Shown here: positions 56,641-64,000 of the stretch, piece by piece | Numbering within the stretch: position 1 is the stretch's first letter | Layout of the letters: every line of letters begins with the position of its first letter | Assembly: GCA_015680685.1 (NCBI GenBank) | Contig: MNCI01004170.1 | Span: forward strand, 744,119 to 808,118 | Source of the DNA: Gnetum montanum | Taxonomy: Eukaryota > Streptophyta > Gnetopsida > Gnetales > Gnetaceae | Reading direction: 5' to 3' | DNA: 64,000 nt | Program-made: the position numbers and the translations under genes | Notes under the pieces: model-generated | What the model was told of the DNA's origin: nothing | Databases searched by the model: none | The model's input: only the letters and a program-made list of their open reading frames with translations

Positions 56641-58809
56641 GGGGCTTCACATATCAGTCAATTTTCAAGAAAGATAACCTGCCTTGATCCAGTCATTCAT
56701 GACATGTATGAGCATGACTGTCTGTACGTTGGAGTGTGGTTAGCTTGAAGGCTACTCAAACGGTGGGACAGTGGAGGCGGTTTGAGGTTTAGAGGCACCA
56801 GCCACTAGTGGGTGTGAGGGTGGGCGTACATGATTGGGTTGAAAGAAGGAATGTTTCCATGGCTTGGCTTTCGGTCCACTAGGCTAAGGAGCTGATTGTA
56901 TGTTGACAGCCCTCGTAGCATTTCGTTGCTATGGCTGTGGTGGTATCTCTCCCTACATAGGTGGAGCAGGTGGTAGTTGAGTGGGATGTTGTGGAGAAGA
57001 AGTGGCAGGAGAAGGTGATGGAGGATAGTAAAGATGTGGGCTTTCCCCCCTGGGTGATGTAGATTATGGTCGAAAATATTCTTGGGGATGGTAATAATTT
57101 TGAAATGCGGCATGGCTGGAAGAGTCCCGTGGAGAGACTGGTTGCTGAACGTAGTACCCATAAAGATCTAGTCATCGATAAGGGTACTGCTACCTTGGAG
57201 GTGGCATCCCCCATGCTTATGGGTGCTGCCACTACTGGAAGTATTCATATGGTTATGGTGGAATTCCACTTGGATAATACCCTTGCTACTGGTGGAACTA
57301 CCTTAGGTTTCCTTGTGGGTAAGGCAACCTTTGGGGTGTTTGCCGCTACGCCAAGAGAGGATTCAACATGTACACCCCAGACTCTTGGAGATGTGACACC
57401 ACAAGACAACACCCCTTAGTATGTTCATATTGACATATGCCACATTCATCATCCTCCTCGGTGTTAGAGTCTACAACCTTCTCTACTACAGCAACTTTTC
57501 CCTTACCCCTACATTGGGCACGTTCAGCTTCTTTCTTCCTGTGTCGATCGCAATCATTACCTTGTTCTCTGAACTCTTCTGCAATTTTTAGCACACTTTG
57601 GAATTTTTCGTCCAAAGACTCCCACATCTTATCAACCTTTGCCAAAATTTCAGATGCAAACTTTTACAATGGTAAGGTTCTTCAGCTCACCGCTGCTTCC
57701 AGTGGTGATTCCTCCTCATCTTTGCAAAATCGAACTTCCCTTTTTCTGAGGGAAGGATCCTAGTTGAATTCTTCTACACTCTCCTTCTTTCTAAGTTTCC
57801 CTTCCTCCTTGTCCACCTACTCAATGATGTGCTGCAACTAATGGATCCTTAGTTCCGACAGTCACCCCTAGGTGTACACACAAAGGGTCTTTCATGTTTC
57901 AAAATGGAGCCCATCAATGATGTGACGAAGTTGTGCCCGCTGAGAGTAGCCATGACCAGGGTACCGATGTAGTAGTGAATAACATCTGCTCATGGCTGCA
58001 TCCAAGGGTTCATGATTACCTTGCTTCCACCTTTGGATCTGACGTCTCAGGTTCTCCACTCTGGAGTACGTTTGATACTTGTCATTGAAAATCTCAAGCA
58101 TCGTACTCCATCTTCTGATTGATTCCAGTTCCAAGGATCGATACCACTTTTCTGCTTCCTTGATGAGTGTGCGAGGGAACAGCTTCAGCTTCTACCAACC
58201 ATTGTCAATGTTCTATAGGGTGCAGGTGTCATGGAATGCCTACAGGTGAGTTTGCAGATCACAGTTGTATCTCCCTTCAAATCTAGGGATGTTGTTCATA
58301 TCAACGTGCTTGATCTGGCTATCCTTCACATGCATACTAGGGATCTAAACTACCTCAGCGATCTGGAGCATGCTCTGAGTAGCCAACAACAACTCATCCA
58401 ATTCATAGTCATGCTGAGGACCATGATGTCTATGATGATTCCAGCTATCCCTCCTTTCATGCCGGCAAGCATCGCGTGATTGATCACACGTTTCCTCACG
58501 TTTTCCCTTTCAATCTTTTCGACCACTGTCCTTTCGCTCCTTTCTACCCTGGTTACGATTAGAGCCTGAACTGGATGAAGGTATAGGAGAGCGAGAGGAT
58601 GGAGAAGATGGAGGAGAGTCACCACCGCTCCAGTGTCGATCTCCCCCTCTACCCTGATGATGGCCTCAATCATCCTACCCATCCTTGCTACGTGACCCTC
58701 CATCCCTTTAAGGATCTTGGTCACTTGGAGGCTTGTTCTGAATTATGGACTGAAGGATCTACTACCCCAGGGGAAGTTTGACCGAATGGGAATCATGAAA
58801 GATGGGATC
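56641..58809 (-). pseudogene. gag: Element B gag, capsid and nucleocapsid part
   Basis: Capsid motifs ELESIRRWSTMLEIFNDKYQ, RRQIQRWKQGNHEPLDAAMS and HRYPGHGYSQRAQLRHIIDG at 58134-57892. 57645-57346 reads AKVDKMWESLDEKFQSVLK and then a Cys/His cluster CGICQYEHTKGC (57444-57409), spaced C-x2-C-x3-H-x3-C, tighter than the usual CCHC knuckle. A Pro/Gln-rich tail spans 57230-56880. A few TAG and frame breaks. It continues 59754-60137 across the solo LTR. Confidence 0.8.
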
Positions 58810-58814
58810 CCCAT

Positions 58815-59748
58815 TGATGAGACACGATTCGCATAGGCCATGATATCGCGTCTTCCCCTACAATGTCACGTACACGATATCACGGTCTGCCACCAAATCT
58901 ATAAATAAGAGGCGGCACTCCCCTTATTTCCCATCCTAGGCTAGAAGTAGGGAAACTATGGCAAATTGATCACTCCAGAGATAGAATATTTTCCATGTGC
59001 CAGCAATAGGAGTCCCCAAGTGGATGGATCTTTATTCGAGCAACATTGTACCTGAACGTAAGTTGTGTACGACAATAAAGACGAGCTTTGTGGATAAACC
59101 TTGTAGTGCATGGAATAGGATTTATTACCTGTTATTTATTACCCTGCAGTAGCACGAAATGAGTACGACTTGATTACGAGCATTTACGGATGTGTACGGC
59201 TAATCAAGGAATCGACTACTCATCGCGATTAGATTCTTTCACCCTAAACTCTTAGAATGTAGAATGAGTACAAATTGATTATGAGCATCTAAGGATGTGT
59301 ACGGCTAGTCAAGGAATGGATGCTCATTCCGCTTAGGCTAGTTAAGTGCCTCAGTACGACCACTTTGAGCACGTGCGTTATGCGTGGTAATCCCAGTAAC
59401 CATTAGCATTTGGTAGCCGCAGTTGCATAGTTCAAGGTGTGTACAGTAAGTGGGAACGGATGCTGAGGCTAGTTAATTTAGACTTAGTCATTAGTTAGAG
59501 TTAGTTAGTTTCTCAACCCTTCACCTCGATAGCATAGGAGAAAAACATAAAAGACTATAAAAATCATATACCTCGGACTTACTTAACCATACACTGTGAC
59601 AACTACAAGTAAGTTTAGGAAGACAACGAATGATTAACCCCAAGTGTTCCATGGGGCGTGTAGGCATTTAGTCTACGGAGTTCGACCGGATTACGCGCGC
59701 TACGCTCATTGCGTATGGTTGAGTGTAGGGGTACCTCGCCACTCATCA
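58815..59748 (+). mobile_element. Family-2 solo LTR inside element B gag
   Basis: 934 bp, TGATGAGACACG to CCACTCATCA, flanked by perfect five-base duplications CCCAT (58810-58814, 59749-59753). TATA box 58900-58907, degraded palindromic boxes at 58835-58885. The sequence on both sides joins into continuous B gag. Related to 17093-18045 by eye at roughly 85-90%. Confidence 0.93.
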
Positions 59749-59753
59749 CCCAT

Positions 59754-60137
59754 TGTCCTGCAGCCCTTGCGAGAATAAGGGGTTACTGAATTATTTCCCC
59801 TTCACATGTTTATATCTTTCTGCCTGATGCTGGTCTCGTGCTCATTGAGCCTCAATGGGACGATAGTCTCGGTAGTCATGGTCCTCCCTGACGTACTCCA
59901 CTCCACGGTCCTAGATGCCTAGTCTACCAAGATTTTGGAATAGCATTGCAGGAGCTGATCAGTCGGGTGGTAGTATGATGTTTCCCTCCATGTATTGCCA
60001 TCGTAGATGCTCATCCTAATGTGGGATGAATGTGAAGTCAGGAACATATTCATCGAGATGCGTGTATACCACCCGAAATTCCTATGGCACTGGTGGGTTG
60101 GATACATCTCGCCTGTGAGAAGAAGTCAAATTGGATG
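59754..60137 (-). pseudogene. gag: Element B gag, N-terminal part
   Basis: Aligns with A 5276-5640 (SHRRD, VVYT, PNEAQHA-like segments). The ATG used by A (AAGAATGTCTTC) is ATTTGACTTC here, so the start codon is lost or another is used. TAG and frame breaks present. The solo LTR separates it from the rest of gag. Confidence 0.7.
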
Positions 60138-60275
60138 TTAGATGATCCATTTAATCAGTGTACCTTATGTTTACTTTAATCCGCACAGCGTGCGTAAATG
60201 TTGCTATCCTGGGTTCGTTCCAACGATGTGTATGATAATTTTACTAAGGTTAGATGATGCATGTAAGACTAACAG

Positions 60276-60293
60276 TCCTCAGCAATGGCGCCA
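60276..60293 (-). other. Primer binding site of element B
   Basis: Minus strand TGGCGCCATTGCTGAGGA after one spacer base. Close to the plant gypsy PBS TGGCGCCGTTGCCGGGGA (tRNA-Asp). Confidence 0.82.
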
Positions 60294-60294
60294 A

Positions 60295-61225
60295 TGATCA
60301 GCAGCTAGGTACCCCTATGCCCAACCATACAAATCACAGACGTTCACATGCAACTCAGTCAAATTCCATAGACTGTAAGCACTTAACATACACCAAACCC
60401 TAACCAGTAAAACCTTGGGTTAGAATGGTTGTTGCCTTCCTAATATTACTTGTGATGTTCTTTTTGTGATGGTTAAGTGAGATTAAGGCTAATGATTTTT
60501 ATAGCTTTTTACTTTATCTTTTGGCGTCTAATTAAGGTATGGAAGGTAAGGAATGAACTATTATCTAATCTATAATTATCCTAATTTGTATTCTAACTAT
60601 TCCTAGCATAAGTATCTAGTCCCATCTTCTGGGCACGTTTTAAGCATCCCCTAAACACTACTGGGCTACCAGACGTTAAGCGTCACTGGGTTACCAAGTG
60701 TTGGGTTTGCGTTCGAGATGGTCGTACTTATGGTTTTTATGAACTATGAATGAACAATAGCAATTAAACTAATAATAAGGGAAACTTAAGTAATTATCAA
60801 AGCATATAAATATTAAGCTATTGAATTCAATAAATTACTAAGTCCAAATGCTGCAAGGAATTCTTGAAAGATCGTCTTTATTGTCGTTCATGCCAATGGG
60901 CTCAAATACATCAACGCTCGAATAAAGAGTCGGACACCTTCTTTACACCTACTACGGGTACTTAGAAAATATTCTATCTCCTACAGGAACAAACTATAAG
61001 AGCTTTGCTACAATTCACTGAAAGATGTCTCAATGAGGCCAAAGGCCCTCTTATTTATAGGCTGAAATAGGTGCCGCATAAATGGGGCCATGTCAACGAA
61101 TGGAAGGATGCATCAGTGGGGCCGCATCGATGGGGCTACGTATACGGGCCCGCATTGATGCAGCCGAGTATACAGGGTCCTATATATGCGGTCTAGTAAG
61201 CGCATGGCCAAATGACACTTCATCA
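60295..61225 (-). repeat. 5' LTR of element B, shared with partial copy G
   Basis: 931 bp, minus-strand start TGATGAAGTGTCATTTGGCC at 61225 and end CAGCTGCTGATCA at 60295. TATA box minus at 61052-61059. Instead of a target duplication, 61226 continues with TATGCCCACGACTGAGTAAAAACTC, the same PPT and 3' UTR that follow the other LTR at 50698. Confidence 0.92.
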
Positions 61226-61697
61226 TATGCCCACGACTGAGTAAAAACTCATCCTCGAGTTCCTCTTACAATTTGGAAGGTATGGACTTTAGTTACAACA
61301 CACATGACTTGACACACACACATGACACAACATCAATTTTACCAAGTGCCCGAGTTATAGAGAAGAACAAGTTACAAAAATGGTGTTGTTCAGAGACAAA
61401 ATTGAACACCTTGCCGGTCCTGGAGTCTCTACCGTAAAGAAGAATGCAAAAATTATCAGAGAAGGTCATACTGTCCCTGGGGGCGATGGTTCCAATGGCC
61501 CTTCACCAGCCTCTGGCCCATGTGGCAATGGTGGTGGCACGAATGATGGTTGCCCCACAATGGCTGCAACTTCTAGAGGAATTCGGAAAGCCTCCAAGAG
61601 GGCCCTCATTTTCTCCTCTTTGCTTCTGGGATTGTTCACTGTCCAGGCAGCTTCAACAATGTGTGCTAGAACTGGAACCTCCCAAGGGCATGGCAAA
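61226..61697 (-). pseudogene. Partial copy G: 3' ORF end and PPT of a second B-like element
   Basis: Homologous to 50698-51160. Carries the C-terminus of the 3' ORF (AHIVEAAWTVNNPRSKEEKM to SPPGTV and a TGA, 61696-61466), open over 76 codons. Here the stop codon is retained, unlike B. It ends at 61697, after which 65 bp of unidentified filler lead to an LTR fragment. Confidence 0.82.
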
Positions 61698-61762
61698 CGT
61701 TCATTGCATATACTGCGGGCAGACTCTTCACTGATGTGTTCATGGCTACGATATATTGCAGA
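61698..61762. other. Unidentified 65-bp filler between G and LTR fragment
   Basis: Matches nothing else in the window. Position suggests filler at a recombination or end-joining site. Confidence 0.4.
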
Positions 61763-61948
61763 CCTTCTTTACACCTACTACGAGCACTTGGAAAATATTC
61801 TATCTCCTGCGGGAACAAACTACAAGAGCGTCACTACAACTGACTAAAAGATGCCTCAATGAGGCGGAAGGCCCTCTTATTTATAGGCCGAAATAGGTGC
61901 CGCGTAAACGAGGCCATGTCGATGCATGGAAGGATGCGTCGATGGGGC
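61763..61948 (-). repeat. B-type LTR fragment cut by assembly gap
   Basis: CCTTCTTTACACCTACTACGAGCACTTGG through GCGTCGATGGGGC corresponds to 50409-50603 of the B 3' LTR in the same orientation, including the TATA region. It runs into N at 61949. Confidence 0.85.
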
Positions 61949-62013
61949 NNNNNNNNNNNNNNNNNNNNNNNNNNNNNNNNNNNNNNNNNNNNNNNNNNNN
62001 NNNNNNNNNNNNN
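61949..62013. other. Assembly gap, 65 N
   Basis: Unresolved bases inside LTR sequence; the sequence beyond it is unrelated, so the gap is likely to be larger or a misjoin. Confidence 0.99.
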
Positions 62014-62316
62014 CCAACACTTCAAAGCACGAAGTGTGAAGCCTTAATTGATTGTTCAAGGTGTCAGTGCCATATCATAGCCATGATGTCAATCTATGGA
62101 ACTCATTGTTAACCCTCATGACCATTTCTTTATGCAACAAATATAACCTACAAATTTTACCACCTCATCATAACCTTATCCCATTATCATGGGCACTCTT
62201 TAGCATGGTTTGACACTAGAGAGGAAACATTAGTGATGGGCTCTCAGTGGTGTTTTGTATTCTTTGTCAATGTCTCTTTGGTTAATCCTTGAAACACCAA
62301 GAAAGAGGGTCCAATG
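62014..62316. other. Unassigned DNA between gap and repeat R copy 2
   Basis: No ORF or repeat match found in the window. Confidence 0.4.
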
Positions 62317-63741
62317 AAACACCACCTTGAAAATGCATGTTGTAACATGTAACCTTCACCACCCAACTTAAGGTAAGATCTTATTGTAAATGTAAGGTTG
62401 GTAGCCCATGAGTAAGAATCTTACATACTTTAACTTTTTGGGGTTGAAAAATACCTCATAACTTGTTACTACCTCACTTCCCAAGTGGAAAAAGCAATGT
62501 CATGTCTATATTTGGTCTTGGGAAGGCTAAACATGCCTTGGGGACTACCAAATTTGGCATTTTCATGCTTTTTTTTGGGGTAGGGAAGGGAAGGGGTTAT
62601 AGCCTCAACTACACTAGAGCCACCTACACCCAATGCCGATGGTATTGGATTTTCCATTCCCAATAATTTTTAGCATAGTTGTCACAAAACCCAATGTGGA
62701 TCCTGCAAGGCCAACATTGGTGGTGTTGGATTTTCAATTTTCCAATATTTCCAATATTATTTTCTACAATACCCAGCAATTGTAGCATGGCTAGTGTAGT
62801 CATCTTAGATAGTGTAGTCACCACATCTCTTAGCCAATTGTAGCAATTGTAGCATTCACATGGATAGTGTAGTCACCATATCTCTTAGCCAATTCTAGCA
62901 ATGCCAGTGTAGCTCTCCAAGCCTAGTGTAGTTGAGGTGAAGCTAGCATAGTCACAAAAGTTTGTTTACTATTTTTAGTATGCAAATGGGTTTTGATGGC
63001 TTTGGTGTATCAAAATTTTCCATAAATGATCAACTACACTAGGATAATAGAGTGGTACACCTGCAATCAACATCAATCTATCAGCAATCATGGCAGAAAT
63101 CTATAGCCTAAAATTAGCAACGTAAAACCTATAAAAGCCAAACTTGAACATCTTATTCAAGTTTCAAACATTTACAATCAATAGCCTTTTATAATCCTAA
63201 GCACTTGAATTCCATCTAGCATCTACACTAAGCATCAAAGGCCTTTTCGCATAATACCATTGGAATAAGAGTTTACACCACTATTTACACCACTAGTAGC
63301 CAAAGTTGTAGACTTCAGCGAAAACCAACAATGAGTTCTCAGTAGCTGGAGTTGAAAAGAACTTGGATCATGGAGTTTAACTGCTGAACACAACATTTCG
63401 ACTTCAACAAGCTTCAAGATTCATTTCAGTGAACTTCTTTGCATTTTAGCATACAATCGATACTCAATCAAACTCCATACTTCAAGCATTTTTCTTTCTA
63501 CTCAATAAAGTTTACAGTTCTTTTGTTGTAAAAAAATTATTTTGAATTTGATTATTTTGTTTATTTTCATTTGAATCTGCAACTTCATTTTCATTTTCTA
63601 TTTTTGTTTACATTCCTCAAGTCCCTTAGTGATCGACCAAACCATCCAGGGCATCTTGGATCCTATTTCTTGGAGGCCCTTAAGATCTAACGTTAGGTTG
63701 TTACACCAAGAATTTTTAGTTCTTCTAGTGACCGAATTTTT
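62317..63741. repeat. Dispersed repeat R, copy 2
   Basis: About 1.42 kb, same orientation as 23062-24433. Starts AAACACCACCTTGAAAATGCATG and ends TCTAGTGACCGAATTTTTCA. Internal 55-bp tandem (GATAGTGTAGTCACCAYATCTCTTAGCCAATT at about 62808 and 62863) where copy 1 has CCAACATAGTCACC variants. LTR-end/PBS-like CCAATGGTATTATGCG on the minus strand at about 63252-63267. Confidence 0.7.
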
Positions 63742-64000
63742 CAAGCGCTACACAAACAAGTGGAAAAACTTGTTGTGTCATGTTAAGTTTTCATATAATA
63801 CTACTTTTCATGTTGCCATTGGAAAAAGCCCATTTAAGGTGAATTATAATTTTTGTCCTAAGATGGTGGACACTTTAAAGAGCTTTGATGATAAAGCTCA
63901 ACGTAGTACTGATTTTGTGTAAGAGATGATGGATCTTCATGCATAAGTGAAATCAAATCTTGAGAAGATGGCTTAAGAGAAATTCCTTAAGAGGAGTGAG
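63742..64000 (+). pseudogene. Chromovirus-type integrase C-terminal fragment
   Basis: An open frame to 63922 reads YTNKWKNLLCHVKFSYNTTF and then AIGKSPFKVNYNFCPKMVD, the core end of chromovirus integrases (usually EFAYN...GKSPFE..YG). A TAA at 63920 is followed by MMDLHA-like codons and SNLEKMA, as in the region after the core. It is the part that would follow the fragment at 22760-23050, and R lies at the same breakpoint in both. The window ends inside it. Confidence 0.75.

Larger units (their letters stand above)
49767..61225 (-). mobile_element. Element B: Athila-like element lacking RT, RNase H and integrase
   Basis: Minus-strand order: LTR (61225-60295), PBS, gag 5' part, family-2 solo LTR, gag 3' part, protease with intact DTGS, deletion junction at about 55920, spacer, internal TATA region, 3' ORF, PPT, LTR (50697-49767). 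Left target sequence CCGAG (49762-49766). On the right, a second internal fragment continues instead of flanking DNA. The LTRs are 931 bp each and appear about 93-95% identical, so B is much younger than A or C. Most in-frame stops are again TAG. Confidence 0.9.

Noticed and set aside
57066-57419. 117-codon plus-strand ORF and similar antisense ORFs in B gag
   Set aside because: Antisense shadow of the Pro/Gln-rich gag tail; the equivalent in A (7122-7373 minus) is not conserved as protein.

Overview
This looks like repeat-rich nuclear DNA of a seed plant with a large genome. I find no convincing host gene. The window is a stack of nested, decayed Ty3/gypsy LTR retrotransposons. The evidence is plant-type LTRs bounded by TGATGA...TCATCA, primer binding sites resembling the tRNA-Asp 3' end, Athila-type and Tat-type polymerase domains, and many in-frame TAG/TGA stops of the kind left by 5-methylcytosine deamination. 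Positions of degenerate domains are approximate because everything was read by eye.

Layout. 1-790: a clipped family-2 LTR lying in an older LTR, both reverse. 791-4214: AT-rich DNA with a degenerate ACCATGA-type repeat. 4215-18433: element A (+), the only copy with a full pol: LTR, PBS, gag, protease, RT, RNase H, integrase, a non-coding spacer, a large 3' ORF, PPT and LTR. A family-2 solo LTR (17093-18045) sits inside its 3' LTR. 18434-22760: AT-rich DNA. 22760-25200: a chromovirus integrase fragment and a dispersed repeat R. 25225-49766: element F (+), a Tat-lineage element with gag, protease, a 5-kb spacer full of tandem repeats, then RT, RNase H, a second archaeal-like RNase H and integrase. 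F is broken by element D (-), and D is itself broken by element C (29819-35225, -), which has matching ATTGT target duplications. 49767-61225: element B (-), followed by a partial second copy sharing its LTR and an assembly gap. 62317-64000: a second R copy followed by a chromovirus integrase fragment.

A, B, C and D are relatives of one Athila-like family in different states of reduction. A keeps pol. B has lost RT-RNase H-integrase through a junction that fuses gag-protease in frame to the last integrase codons. C and D share a larger loss of protease through integrase, so that structure was probably inherited and mobilised in trans. What survives in most copies is gag, the spacer and, in A, B and D, a roughly 950-codon 3' ORF with a domain resembling the 'putative plant transposon protein' family and a long coiled coil.

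The most interesting signal is upstream of that 3' ORF. In A, B and D a TATATATA box lies about 400-600 bp before its ATG, preceded by boxes resembling the same family's LTR U3 and followed 145-190 bp later by a G-run on the coding strand. This looks like a conserved internal U3-like promoter with a G-rich leader, retained even where pol is gone. The second notable signal is the F protease-RT spacer, with 36-bp, about 195-bp and about 185-bp tandem repeats and a candidate 3' splice site, reminiscent of Ogre/Tat introns and satellite birth.
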